Source of the DNA: Saccharopolyspora shandongensis
GTDB lineage: Bacteria; Actinomycetota; Actinomycetes; Mycobacteriales; Pseudonocardiaceae
Assembly: GCF_900106995.1 (NCBI RefSeq)
Contig: NZ_FNOK01000006.1
Location: forward strand, 62,001 to 126,000
DNA length: 64,000 nt
Direction of reading: 5' to 3'
A program made the position numbers and the translations under genes. Position 1 is the first letter of the stretch, and the number at the start of each line of letters is the position of its first letter. The notes under the pieces were generated by a model. The model had not been told where the DNA came from and searched no databases. It saw only the letters and a program-made list of their open reading frames with translations. Shown here in pieces: positions 30,204-38,795 of the stretch.

Positions 30204-30826
30204 GCGTCGGTCTGGAGCAGGCCGGGGCGGCGTTGGCCGCGGAGTCGGCGCGGATGGCGGGGCTGGGCTGGATGCGCGGCACGTCCGGCAACCTGTCGGT
30301 GACGTTGCAGCGGGAGCCGCTGCGGCTGGCGGTGACGGCCAGCGGCTTGGACAAGGGCGAGCTGACCGGCGAGGACGTGGTGGTCGTGGACTCCGCCGGG
30401 GCGGCGGTGCCCGATCAGCCCGATCCCGGGCAGCGACCGTCGGCGGAGGCGGGGTTGCACGCGCGGATCGCGGCGGTGGCCGGTGCGGGTGCGGTGGTGC
30501 ACGTGCACATGCTTTCCGCGGTGGTGGCCGGGCAGCGCTGGCCCGGCGGTGTGGTGCTGCGGGATCTGGAGATGCTCAAGGGTCTCGGGCGCCGCGACGA
30601 CGATGTGATGACGGTGCCGGTGGTGCCCAACAGCCAGGACATGGGCGTGCTGGGCGATGCGTTCGAGGCGGGTTTCGACGCTGCGACGCCGGCGGTGATC
30701 GTGGCCCGGCACGGCTTGTACGTGTGGGGCCGGGATCTGGTGCAGGCCCGGCACCGCACGGAATGCTTGGACTGGTTGTTCCAGTTCACCTTGGCCACGA
30801 ACGGATTCCAGGAGGGTGTGGCATGA
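30200..30826 (+). CDS. mtnB: Methylthioribulose-1-phosphate dehydratase
   Basis: A 208-residue class II aldolase-fold protein. GLGWMRGTSGNLSVTL and AVTASGLDKGELTGEDVV are the family blocks. HVHMLSA carries zinc-binding histidines, and VIVARHGLYVWG the third. It dehydrates methylthioribulose-1-phosphate. The gene order in the operon does not follow the reaction order, but all partners are present. It overlaps mtnC and mtnD by four bases each. Confidence 0.93.
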   Translation: MSVGLEQAGAALAAESARMAGLGWMRGTSGNLSVTLQREPLRLAVTASGLDKGELTGEDVVVVDSAGAAVPDQPDPGQRPSAEAGLHARIAAVAGAGAVVHVHMLSAVVAGQRWPGGVVLRDLEMLKGLGRRDDDVMTVPVVPNSQDMGVLGDAFEAGFDAATPAVIVARHGLYVWGRDLVQARHRTECLDWLFQFTLATNGFQEGVA

Positions 30827-31398
30827 CGTTGCTGACTGTGTGGCCGGACACCGATCCCGGCACGGTGGAGCTGCGCACCGAGGACGGCGCGCGGATCGCG
30901 GACGTCCTCAAGCAGTTCGGGGTGCGCTTCGAGCGCTGGGAGCTCAAGGAGCTGGCGGCGGACGCGTCCGCCGACGACGTGCTGGCCGCGTATCGCGCCG
31001 AGGTCGACCGGGTCATCGACGCCGAGGGCTACATCAAGGTGGACGCGGCGGTGATGACGCCGCGCGACGGTGATCCGGAGTGGGCGCAGCAGGCGAAGGC
31101 GGCGCGGGAGAAGTTCCTGTCAGAGCACACCCACGACGATGACGAGGACCGGTTCTTCGCCCGCGGTGCCGGGGTCTTCTACCTGCACATCGGCGAGAAG
31201 GTGTACGCGGTGCTGTGCGAGGCGGGTGACCTGCTGAGCGTGCCGGCGAACACCACGCACTGGTTCGACATGGGGACGAGCCCGGATTTCGTGGCGATCC
31301 GGTTCTTCCACGACGAGGACGGCTGGGTGGGCGATTTCTGCGCCACGGACACCGCGCAGCGGTTCCCGTCGTTCGACGAGTTGATGGCCTCGCGGTGA
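30823..31398 (+). CDS. mtnD: Acireductone dioxygenase
   Basis: A 191-residue cupin. The metal ligands are HTHDDDEDRFF (His-x-His...Glu pattern) near residue 101 and the distal His in TTHWFDMG near 145. With iron it yields the methionine precursor ketomethylthiobutyrate; with nickel an off-pathway product. The sequence does not decide the metal. The ATG overlaps the mtnB stop (ATGA). The operon ends right after with a good terminator. Confidence 0.94.
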   Translation: MTLLTVWPDTDPGTVELRTEDGARIADVLKQFGVRFERWELKELAADASADDVLAAYRAEVDRVIDAEGYIKVDAAVMTPRDGDPEWAQQAKAAREKFLSEHTHDDDEDRFFARGAGVFYLHIGEKVYAVLCEAGDLLSVPANTTHWFDMGTSPDFVAIRFFHDEDGWVGDFCATDTAQRFPSFDELMASR

Positions 31399-31406
31399 GG
31401 CCGGCG

Positions 31407-31441
31407 CCGGGTGCGGATTCTCCTTCCGCACCCGGTTTTCC
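31407..31441 (+). terminator. Intrinsic terminator of the mtn operon
   Basis: CCGGGTGCGG (31407-31416) pairs perfectly with CCGCACCCGG (31426-31435), followed by TTTTCC. The next gene starts 32 bases later. Confidence 0.9.
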
Positions 31442-31472
31442 TTCTGCGGGGGTGAGTGGTATCCGGTTCGGC

Positions 31473-31967
31473 ATGACCGCGACTGCGCATCGTTGTGATG
31501 AGCGCACGGCGTTGCTGAGCTTCCTGCAGCGGCAGCGCGATCTGGTGGTGTGGAAGGTTTCCGGGGCCCCGGATGCGGTGTTGCGGTCGGTGGCGACGCC
31601 GACGGGTTTGACCCTGCCGGGCCTGGTGCGTCATCTGACCAATGTGGAGCGTTCCTGGTTCCGGCGGGTTTTCGCCGGGGAGACGGGGCTGGTCTTCGAC
31701 TGGTCGGACGACGATCCGGACGGTGACTTGAAGGTGCCCGACGGGGTGTCGGTGGCGGAGCTGCTCGCCGAGTACGTCGCGGAGTCCCGGCGCTGTGACG
31801 AGGTGGTGCGGGCGGCGGCATCGCTGGACGACGTTTCGGCGCTGCGCGATCTGTCGTTGCGGTGGGTGCTGTTGCACCTCGTCGAGGAGACGGCGCGTCA
31901 CCTGGGGCACATCGATGTGCTGCGGGAGCAGGCCGATGGTTTCGTCGGCGAGGAGCCGGGCGAATAG
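31473..31967 (+). CDS. DinB/DUF664 family protein
   Basis: A 164-residue four-helix protein of the DinB superfamily (mycothiol-dependent S-transferase-like). The N-terminal His-Asp region LPGLVRHLTNVERSWFRRVF and the second metal His pair in LLHLVEETARHLGHIDVLRE (about 135-154) form the expected three-His site. Such proteins in actinobacteria use mycothiol; the substrate is unknown. ATG at 31473; GTG at 31452 is an alternative start. It follows the mtn operon terminator and has no evident link to it. Confidence 0.82.
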   Translation: MTATAHRCDERTALLSFLQRQRDLVVWKVSGAPDAVLRSVATPTGLTLPGLVRHLTNVERSWFRRVFAGETGLVFDWSDDDPDGDLKVPDGVSVAELLAEYVAESRRCDEVVRAAASLDDVSALRDLSLRWVLLHLVEETARHLGHIDVLREQADGFVGEEPGE

Positions 31968-31973
31968 GTTCTG

Positions 31974-32603
31974 TCAGTTCTGGTCTTCGGTGAGGAACCG
32001 CAGGACTCGGGGCAGTGCGTCGGCGGCCCGGTCCCAGCCGGTTTGGTGGTCGGCGCCGGGCAGGGAGAAGAACTCGGTGCCGGTCTGCTGCGCGAAGGTC
32101 CGCATCGGGTCGTGCCAGAAGTCCTCGGTGCCGGCGTACATGAGCATCGGGATATCGGTGGCGGCGAGCGCGTGGTGCTGGCCGGGTTCGTGGGCGAACG
32201 CCTGGAAGTTCGCGCGCAGCGCGGCGGGGTCGGCGGCGTCGATCACGGCGGCCAGTGCGGGGTCGGCGGTGGCCGCTTGGTGCATGAACGGGTAGGGGTC
32301 GGTGTCGGCCGGCAGGCCGAGGTGGCGCAGGACCGGGGCGATCGCGGAGCGGAATCCGTCGATGGGGTCGAAGGCGCCGGCGACGAGCCGGGTGAGCCGT
32401 TCGGGGGCGTGCACTGCGACGGCGTAGCCGGTGAGGGCGCCCATCGAGTAGCCCCAGAACGCGGCTGTGGTGGCGCCGGCGGCGTCGAGCACGGCGGTGA
32501 CGTAGTCGGCGCGCCGGGCCAGGGTGTAGGCGGCGGGGTCGTGCGGGATGGCGGGTTGGTCGTGGGTGATCTCTGCGAGTGGAACGTCGTGCAGGGCGGC
32601 CGT
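31974..32603 (-). pseudogene. Alpha/beta-hydrolase, 5'-truncated
   Basis: This frame keeps DPAAYTLARRADYVTAVLDA, the nucleophile elbow GYSMGALTG, an acid in GTEDFWHD and the His in GADHQTGW. It lacks the first 60-70 residues including the oxyanion-hole HG motif. It runs without its own start into the 3' end of another hydrolase gene (32614). The oxyanion region and first strands are essential for the fold, so it is probably dead. It lies tail to tail with the DinB-like gene. Confidence 0.65.
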
Positions 32604-32613
32604 GAACCGTTGA

Positions 32614-33516
32614 TCAGTGCGACAGCGTGTCGCGGATTGCCTGGACCACGGCGTCCGGCCGGAGCCAGGCGATGCCCGAGTGCCCGGCATCGTCCAGGCG
32701 GCGAACGCGGGCTCGGGGTAGCGCCGTGGCCAGGTCGGTGTACAGCCGGTGCTTGGTCTGGTTGGACTCGGCCAGCGATGCGTGCGCTTCGGGCGGCACC
32801 AGCTCCTCGGCGAACGTGTCGGTACCCATGGCGGACACGAAGATCAGCGGCACGTCGGGTTCGGGTCCGGCGTCGCGGACTTCGCCGAACAGCCGCGGCA
32901 GGTTCATCGGCTCGCGCAGGGACTGCCGGTAGCCTTCGCTGCTGAACCCCTGATCCAGCAGCGGTTCACGGATCTCGGCGGGCCAGGCGGCGAGCGCCCG
33001 GCCGAACGTGGTCCGGTACGCGGCCCGCATCGGGTCCAGCTGCTCGGGCGGGAGCGGGTCGTCGGTGTTCGAGTCCCGCAGCCGCTGCGCCTTCTCCTCC
33101 GTCAGGTAGTCGACGATGTCCTCGTGGGTCGGGTCGAGCAGGACCGCGCCGGCGACGTCGCCGGGGAATCGCTTCGCGTAGAGCCGCGCGTACAGGCCAC
33201 CGAGCGAATGCCCGACCAGCACGTACGGGCCGGGTACGGACGCGGCGCGCAGCAGTTCGTGCAGGTCGTCGGTCACCTGCTTGCCACTGCGCGGAAGGTC
33301 CACCACGTCGCTCCAGCCCGTGCCGAGCCGGTCGTAGATCACGCTCGTGGTGAACTCGGCGACGAGGTTGTGCACGTTCCAGTAGTACAGGCCGGACATC
33401 CCACCGCCGGCCAGGAACACCACGGGCGGCCCACCGGTGCCGGACCGGTGCAGCAGCATCGCTCCGTCCGAGACCTCGTAGCGACTTCCCAGCGGGGCCC
33501 CGGTGTTCTCCGCCAT
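32614..33516 (-). CDS. Alpha/beta-hydrolase
   Basis: A 300-residue, complete alpha/beta-hydrolase. VVFLAGGGMSGLYYW forms the oxyanion region, VGHSLGGLYARL the nucleophile elbow with Ser near residue 115, and DDAGHSGIAWL the catalytic His near 280. It resembles haloperoxidase/proline-iminopeptidase-like hydrolases of unknown substrate. ATG at 33516 is preceded by CAGGAG. It is read away from the GntR-TetR gene but on the same strand, 90 bases downstream, and could be co-expressed with it. Confidence 0.85.
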   Translation of the reverse strand: MAENTGAPLGSRYEVSDGAMLLHRSGTGGPPVVFLAGGGMSGLYYWNVHNLVAEFTTSVIYDRLGTGWSDVVDLPRSGKQVTDDLHELLRAASVPGPYVLVGHSLGGLYARLYAKRFPGDVAGAVLLDPTHEDIVDYLTEEKAQRLRDSNTDDPLPPEQLDPMRAAYRTTFGRALAAWPAEIREPLLDQGFSSEGYRQSLREPMNLPRLFGEVRDAGPEPDVPLIFVSAMGTDTFAEELVPPEAHASLAESNQTKHRLYTDLATALPRARVRRLDDAGHSGIAWLRPDAVVQAIRDTLSH

Positions 33517-33606
33517 GCCCTGTACTCCTGTCGTCGGGAACCTGGTCAGCACATCAGAGCCGGCGGACCTGCCGGGCCGCACCCCCTGCTCGCCAGTGTT
33601 TGCGGG

Positions 33607-34566
33607 TCACCGCGGTGGGTTTCTGCGGTGTCCTGCGCGGTGGGCCAGGTGGTGTTCGATGCCGTTGAGCTGGTTTTGCAGGCCGAACTCGAACAGGTCG
33701 TCCAGGTCGAGTTCGACGCCGCTGGTCGCGGCGGCGGCCAGGTGCGGGTAGCGGCCGGTTTCCAGCAGTTTCCACATCTCGGGTTCGTCGGTGTCGTGGC
33801 GTTGCCTGCTGGTGATGCCGGTTTCCTGGGTGAATTCCGCGTCCAGGGAGTGGCTCATGGCGATGCCGCCGACGTAGCCGTTGAGGCCGACGGCGATGCG
33901 CAGTCTGTCGCGGTGTTGGAGGCCGAGTCCGTCGAGGGTGGCGAGTTGCCATTCGACGTGGGCCATGCCGGCCGGTAGCAGCGGTGGCTGGGCCAGCGAG
34001 GTGAGGGCGATGGGTGCGAGCCAGGGGTGTCGCCGGTAGGTGGCCCATTGCCGGCGGGCGAGTTCTTCGAGGCGGGCGCGCCAGCCGCGGTGGCCGGCGC
34101 CGGGCAGCGGCGTTTCGGCGAAGGCGGCGTCGGCCATGAGCCGGAGGAGTTCGTCCTTGTCGGGGACGTGCCGGTACAGGGACATGGTGCCGACGCCGAG
34201 TTCGGCGGCCACGCGGCGCATGGACACCGCGGCGCGGCCTTCGCGGTCGGCGATGCCGATGGCGGTGTGCACGATGCGTTCGCGGCCGGCGGGTTCGGTG
34301 GTCCGGGGTGGTCGTGGCCGGGTGCGGTGGTGCGCCGTGGGGTCGCTGACGACGGTGCCGGTGCCGGGGACGGCGTGCACGAGGCCGTGCTGGCGCAGGG
34401 CGGCGAGGGCTTTGGTGGCGGTCGCCATGGCCACGCCCCATTCGTCGATGATCTGGCGGGTCGAGGGCACCTTGTCGCCGGGGCGGAGCCGGCCGGAGTC
34501 GATGCGGGCGCGGATGTCCTCGGCGATGCGCAGGTACGGCGGTCGGGGCCGGGGTCCGGTCGTCAT
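33607..34566 (-). CDS. Regulator with both GntR and TetR DNA-binding domains
   Basis: A 319-residue hybrid. Residues 8-75 are a GntR winged helix (LRIAEDIRARIDSGRLRPGD, KVPSTRQIIDEWGVAMATATKAL). Residues 92-140 are a TetR helix-turn-helix (VSMRRVAAELGVGTMSLYRHVPDKDEL), followed by a TetR-C-like ligand domain to the end. Such fused regulators exist in actinobacteria and typically control efflux genes next to them. Upstream are two identical palindromes, GCACTAGTGC, at 34585 and 34641, placed to repress both this gene and the divergent membrane-protein gene. ATG at 34566 has AGGGGAG upstream. Confidence 0.88.
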   Translation of the reverse strand: MTTGPRPRPPYLRIAEDIRARIDSGRLRPGDKVPSTRQIIDEWGVAMATATKALAALRQHGLVHAVPGTGTVVSDPTAHHRTRPRPPRTTEPAGRERIVHTAIGIADREGRAAVSMRRVAAELGVGTMSLYRHVPDKDELLRLMADAAFAETPLPGAGHRGWRARLEELARRQWATYRRHPWLAPIALTSLAQPPLLPAGMAHVEWQLATLDGLGLQHRDRLRIAVGLNGYVGGIAMSHSLDAEFTQETGITSRQRHDTDEPEMWKLLETGRYPHLAAAATSGVELDLDDLFEFGLQNQLNGIEHHLAHRAGHRRNPPR

Positions 34567-34584
34567 CGCTCCCCTTTCGGTTTC

Positions 34585-34594
34585 GCACTAGTGC
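34585..34594. promoter_or_regulatory. Palindromic operator copy 1
   Basis: GCACTAGTGC lies 19 bases upstream of the GntR-TetR start. It is identical to copy 2; the centres are 56 bp apart. Confidence 0.75.
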
Positions 34595-34640
34595 ACTGCC
34601 CCGGGGAATTATAGGAAAACCCCGTGGATTCCCTTAGGGC

Positions 34641-34650
34641 GCACTAGTGC
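34641..34650. promoter_or_regulatory. Palindromic operator copy 2
   Basis: GCACTAGTGC on the side of the divergent DUF2306 gene. Two identical perfect 10-bp palindromes in one intergenic region next to a regulator are strong evidence for an autoregulated divergent promoter. Confidence 0.75.
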
Positions 34651-34762
34651 TATTCCTGTATTTTCCGGGATTCTTCGTTGATCTGCGGCATGTTCGGCGA
34701 CTTTTCAATACGGTGTACGCATCAGGTGCGGGGTACATGTTCTCCTTCTTCGAGGTGGGTCG

Positions 34763-35494
34763 ATGAGCGTGGTGGCGGAGCGTCCGGTGGTTCCGGCGGA
34801 GTCGCGGTCGGTGCGGTGGTGGCGGCGGCCGTGGGTGGGCCCGTTGGCGTTGGTCGCGGTGGCGTTCGTGGTGGTGTCGGTGCCGCGGTACCTCACGTTG
34901 GATCCGGCGCTGTCGCTGGTGCCGCCCGCGGCGGGGTTCGCGCCGCACTTCCCGATGCTCGTGGCGCACGTGCTGTTCGGGTCGGTGGCGATCCTGAGCT
35001 GCTGCTTCCAGGTGTGGCCGGCGTTCCGGCGGCGGTATCCGGTGGCGCACCGCTGGATCGGCCGCGCTTATGTCTTCGCCGGGGTGCTGCCCGCCGCGGT
35101 GATGGCGATGGTGATCGGCGCGGTGTCACCGTTCGGGCCGGTGGCTCGGGTGAGCAACGTGCTGCTGGGGCTGGTGTGGTTCGGCTGCACGGTCGCGGGT
35201 TGGCGTGCGGGCCGGGCGCGGCGGTTCGGTGATCACCGCAAGTGGATGGTGCGGTCGTTCGTGCTGACCGTCTCGACGGTGACCAACCGGGTGTGGGCGG
35301 TGGTGGCGAGTGTGGTGCTGGGCCCGCAGCTGGAGACGACGTTCGGCGGCAACGAGCAGTACTTGATGTCGACGATCGGCGGGCTGACTACGTGGCTGGG
35401 CTGGGTGGTTCCGCTGATCCTGGCCCAGTTGTGGTTGGAGCGGCGGCCGGCGAAACGCGTCCGGGCTGGGGTCCGTTCCGGGGTTTCGGCTTGA
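34763..35494 (+). CDS. DUF2306 membrane protein
   Basis: A 243-residue integral membrane protein with about seven hydrophobic helices. The DUF2306 core is recognisable: HFPMLVAHVLFGSVAILSCC, then RRYPVAHRWIGRAYVFAGVL (His-Arg-x-x-Gly block), and FGDHRKWMVRSFVLTVSTVT. Function is unknown; the conserved His residues suggest a heme- or cofactor-linked role. It is divergent from the GntR-TetR regulator, with the paired palindromes between them, and is followed by an MFS exporter. The three genes probably form one drug- or stress-responsive locus. Confidence 0.85.
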   Translation: MSVVAERPVVPAESRSVRWWRRPWVGPLALVAVAFVVVSVPRYLTLDPALSLVPPAAGFAPHFPMLVAHVLFGSVAILSCCFQVWPAFRRRYPVAHRWIGRAYVFAGVLPAAVMAMVIGAVSPFGPVARVSNVLLGLVWFGCTVAGWRAGRARRFGDHRKWMVRSFVLTVSTVTNRVWAVVASVVLGPQLETTFGGNEQYLMSTIGGLTTWLGWVVPLILAQLWLERRPAKRVRAGVRSGVSA

Positions 35495-35552
35495 CCTGGA
35501 GTGCGGTGGAGGTTGAACGCTGGGGCGGTCTGGTTCGCCGAGCCGCCCGGGG

Positions 35553-36905
35553 GTGGTCGTGTCCGCGATCGATGTCGATTCCGCCGCAGCCGGGGGTTTG
35601 TTCTCCCGCCGCTACCGGTCGTTGACCTTCGGCACGCTCACGTTGATCTCGCTGGTGGCCTTCGAGTACGTGGCGGTGGCCACGGCGATGCCGACGGCCG
35701 CGCGTTCCCTGGACGGGTTGGCGCTGTACGCGGTGGCTTTCGGCGGGACGACGGCCGCTGGTGTGGTGAGCATGGTCGTGTCCGGCGGGTGGAGCGATGC
35801 GCGCGGGCCTGCGGTGCCGCTGCGGGTGGGCGTCGCGGTGTTCGCCGCGGGGCTGCTGCTGGCCGGGGTGGCGCCGGTGATGTGGGTGCTCGTGGCGGGC
35901 CGGATCGTGCAGGGCCTGGGCGGCGGGTTGATCTCGGTGGCCCTGTACGTGGTGGTGGGGCACGTGCTGCCGGAGGGGTTGCGGGCGCGGTTCTTCGGGA
36001 TGCTGGCCGGGGCGTGGCTGCTGCCGTCGATCGTGGGCCCGCTGGTGGCGGGGCTGCTGGTGGAGCAGCTGAGCTGGCGGTGGGTGTTCCTGGCGACGAT
36101 GGTGCTGGCGGTGCCCGCGCTGGCGTTGGTGAGCCCGAGCTTGCGCGGGTTGTCCTGGCGTTCGCAGCCGCAGCAGCGCGGATTCGACCGTCCGCTGTGG
36201 GCGGTGGGTGCGGCGGCGGGCGGGTTGCTGCTGCACTACGGCGGGCAGCAGACCGGCTGGCTGTCGGGGGTGCTGGTCGTCGCGGGTTTGGCGGCGTTGG
36301 TGGTGTTCGCGCCGAGGTTGTTGCCGGTGGGGACGTTCCGGGGCCGGGCGGGGCTGCCGAGCGTGGTGGCGTTGCGCGGCATCGCGGGGGCGGCTTTCTC
36401 TGCTGCCGAGGTGTTCGTGCCGCTGATGGTGTCGCGGGAGCGTGGCCTGTCCCCCACCGCCGCGGGTTTGGTGCTGACCACGACCGCGGTCGGCTGGCTG
36501 GCGGGTTCGTGGCTGCAGGGGCGTCTGCCTGGGTGGGAGCGGGTTCCGGTGGTGGGCGCGGTGCTGCTGGCCGTCGGGGCGGCGGGGGTGGCGACGACGG
36601 TGTCCGCGGCGGTGCCGCTGGTGGTGTGCATCGGCGGGCTCGCGGTGATGTCGCTGGGGATGGGCCTGGTGTACCCGGTGTTGTCGGCGTTGACGCTGCG
36701 GTTGTCGGCTCCGCGCGAGCAGGGCGTGAACAGTTCGGCGTTGCAGCTCAGCGAGTCGTTGTTCACCACGACGGTGCTGGCGGTGGCGGGCACGTTGTTC
36801 GCGGCGTGGCTGGTGTGGTCGCCTGCCACCGCGTATCTCGCGGGTTTCGGGCTCTCCGCGGTGCTGGCGCTGCTGGCCGTCGCGGTGGCCTTCCGCGCCC
36901 GGTGA
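35553..36905 (+). CDS. MFS exporter
   Basis: A 450-residue major facilitator with 12-14 hydrophobic helices. The N-half shows FEYVAVATAMPTAARSLDGL and the motif-A-like GGWSDARGPAVPLRVG after helix 2; GRIVQGLGGGLISVALYVVV is the antiporter motif C region. This layout is typical of drug:H+ antiporters. GTG at 35553 or 35559 starts it. It lies 58 bases after the DUF2306 gene and is likely controlled by the GntR-TetR protein. The substrate is unknown. Confidence 0.87.
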   Translation: MVVSAIDVDSAAAGGLFSRRYRSLTFGTLTLISLVAFEYVAVATAMPTAARSLDGLALYAVAFGGTTAAGVVSMVVSGGWSDARGPAVPLRVGVAVFAAGLLLAGVAPVMWVLVAGRIVQGLGGGLISVALYVVVGHVLPEGLRARFFGMLAGAWLLPSIVGPLVAGLLVEQLSWRWVFLATMVLAVPALALVSPSLRGLSWRSQPQQRGFDRPLWAVGAAAGGLLLHYGGQQTGWLSGVLVVAGLAALVVFAPRLLPVGTFRGRAGLPSVVALRGIAGAAFSAAEVFVPLMVSRERGLSPTAAGLVLTTTAVGWLAGSWLQGRLPGWERVPVVGAVLLAVGAAGVATTVSAAVPLVVCIGGLAVMSLGMGLVYPVLSALTLRLSAPREQGVNSSALQLSESLFTTTVLAVAGTLFAAWLVWSPATAYLAGFGLSAVLALLAVAVAFRAR

Positions 36906-37070
36906 AAACGGCCCTGGCGCCGATCGCCAGGTCGCGGCCCTGGTCGTAGGCTGCCCGGGAGTCCCCTTCGGAAAAAGTTCGGCGGGCGTGTCGATCCACG
37001 GCGTTTCCCGTTCGACCTAGGGGTGAGCGGGTCCGATCGGGACCCCCGGATGACCCAGGGAGACACGACC

Positions 37071-37490
37071 GTGAAGTACATGCTGATCATGCGCGCGACC
37101 GACGAGTCGTTCGAGGCTTTCAAGAACATCGACTTCAACGAGATCATGGAGGCGATGGGCCGGTTCAACGACGAGATGATCCAGGCCGGTGTGCTCGTCG
37201 CCGCCGAAGGCCTCGACGACGCCGCCGACGGCGTGGTCGTCGACTACTCCGCCCAGCCGCCGGTGGTCACCGACGGCCCCTACGGTGAGACCAAGGAACT
37301 GTTCGGCGGCTACTGGATCCTCGACGTCGCCTCCAAGGAGGAGGCCGTGGCGTGGGCGAAGCGGGCGCCGATGGCCGGCCCGGGCAGCAAGTGCGAGATC
37401 CGCCGGGTCACCAGCATCGACGAGTTCCCGCAGGACAACGAGTGGATCAAGAAGGAGCGGGCGTGGCGCGAGGCGACCGGCCAGCTCTGA
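37071..37490 (+). CDS. YCII-related (DGPF) protein
   Basis: A 139-residue YCII-fold protein with VKYMLIMRATDES at the start and the signature VTDGPYGETKELFGGYWILD. The DGPF-type proteins are partners of ECF42 sigma factors, and here the gene overlaps such a sigma gene by 28 bases. GTG at 37071 has AGGGAGA upstream; the frame upstream of it is not coding in style. Chemical function is unknown. It may be the main output of the sigma factor. Confidence 0.9.
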   Translation: MKYMLIMRATDESFEAFKNIDFNEIMEAMGRFNDEMIQAGVLVAAEGLDDAADGVVVDYSAQPPVVTDGPYGETKELFGGYWILDVASKEEAVAWAKRAPMAGPGSKCEIRRVTSIDEFPQDNEWIKKERAWREATGQL

Positions 37491-38788
37491 GCCCGGACGC
37501 GACGGCGAACCCCACCGGCCGCGAGGCGGTCGCGGCGGTCTGGCGGATCGAGTCCGCGCGGATCGTCGGCGCCCTGGCCCGCTACACCAGCGACTTCGCG
37601 CTCGCCGAGGACCTCGCCCAGGAGGCGTTGGCGGAGGCGCTGGTGACCTGGCCGCGCGAGGGTGTGCCGCGCAACCCCGCGGGGTGGTTGCTCACCGTCG
37701 GTCGGCGTCGCGCGATCGACGCCTTCCGGCGGCGCTCCGCCCTCGACCAGCGGTACGCCGCCCTCGCCCACGACCTCGGCGAGGGCGGCGTGGCCTCGGG
37801 GAACGCGCCTGGCGATCCGGCTCGGGACGCCGCGGACGTGCTGTGGGATCCCGACCAGATCGACGACGACGTGCTCGCGTTGATGTTCATCGCCTGCCAC
37901 CCGTTGCTGTCACGGGAGGCGCAGGTGGCGCTGACCCTGCGGGTCGTCGGCGGTCTCACCAGCGACGAGATCGCCAAGGCGTTCCTCATCCCGACCGCCA
38001 CCGTGCAGGCCCGGATCACGCGCGCCAAGAAGACCCTCGGGGCGGCGCGGGTGCCGTTCGCGGTGCCCGCAGCCGCGGAGCGGGCCGAGCGGCTGGGCTC
38101 GGTGCTCAGCGTGGTCTACCTGATCTTCACCGAGGGGTCCTCGGCCAGCTCCGGTAGCGATCTGATCCGGTTCGACCTCGCGCGCGAGGCGCAGCGCCTC
38201 GCGCGGGTGCTGACCCGCTTGGTGCCCGACGAGCCCGAGGCCTTCGGCCTGCTGGCGCTGCTGGAACTGACCGCGGCGCGGTTCCCGGCGCGCACCGGGC
38301 CGGACGGTGAACCGGTGTTGTTGGAGCACCAGGATCGCCGCCGCTGGGACCGCGCCGCGATCCGCCGGGGACGGGCGGCGCTGGCCCGCGCGGAGCGGCT
38401 CGGCCGGGGCCTGGGCGCCTACGGCCTGCAGGCGGCGATCGCCGAATGCCATGCCGTGGCGGCGTCGGTCGACGAGACGAACTGGGAGCGCATCGTGCTC
38501 CGCTACGAAGCACTCGGGCGGCTCGCGCCGTCACCGGTGGTCGACCTCAACCGGGCCGTCGCGGTCTGCATGGCCCGGGGACCGGCTGCCGCGTTGCCGA
38601 TCGTGGACGAGCTGGCGGCCGCGCAGGCGCTACCGAACTCGCACCTGCTGCCCAGCGTCCGCGGGGAGCTGCTCACCCGCTTGGGGCGCATCGACCAGGC
38701 GCGCGCCGAGCTTCGGCTCGCCCTGGAGTTGTGCGGGAACGAACGCGAGCGGGCCGTGCTCCAACGGAAACTCGCCGACCTCGGCTGA
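37463..38788 (+). CDS. ECF42-type sigma factor with TPR-like C-terminus
   Basis: A 441-residue sigma factor. Region 2 is ARYTSDFALAEDLAQEALAEALVTWP, region 4 LSREAQVALTLRVVGGLTSDEIAKAF, joined by a short linker. The last 230 residues (from VPAAAERAERLGSVLSVVYL) form the DUF6596/TPR-like extension typical of ECF42, which is needed for activity in characterised members. GTG at 37463 follows GAAGGAG and overlaps the YCII gene, so translation is coupled. No anti-sigma gene is present, as usual for this group. Confidence 0.9.
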   Translation: MARGDRPALSPDATANPTGREAVAAVWRIESARIVGALARYTSDFALAEDLAQEALAEALVTWPREGVPRNPAGWLLTVGRRRAIDAFRRRSALDQRYAALAHDLGEGGVASGNAPGDPARDAADVLWDPDQIDDDVLALMFIACHPLLSREAQVALTLRVVGGLTSDEIAKAFLIPTATVQARITRAKKTLGAARVPFAVPAAAERAERLGSVLSVVYLIFTEGSSASSGSDLIRFDLAREAQRLARVLTRLVPDEPEAFGLLALLELTAARFPARTGPDGEPVLLEHQDRRRWDRAAIRRGRAALARAERLGRGLGAYGLQAAIAECHAVAASVDETNWERIVLRYEALGRLAPSPVVDLNRAVAVCMARGPAAALPIVDELAAAQALPNSHLLPSVRGELLTRLGRIDQARAELRLALELCGNERERAVLQRKLADLG

Positions 38789-38795
38789 CCGGCAC

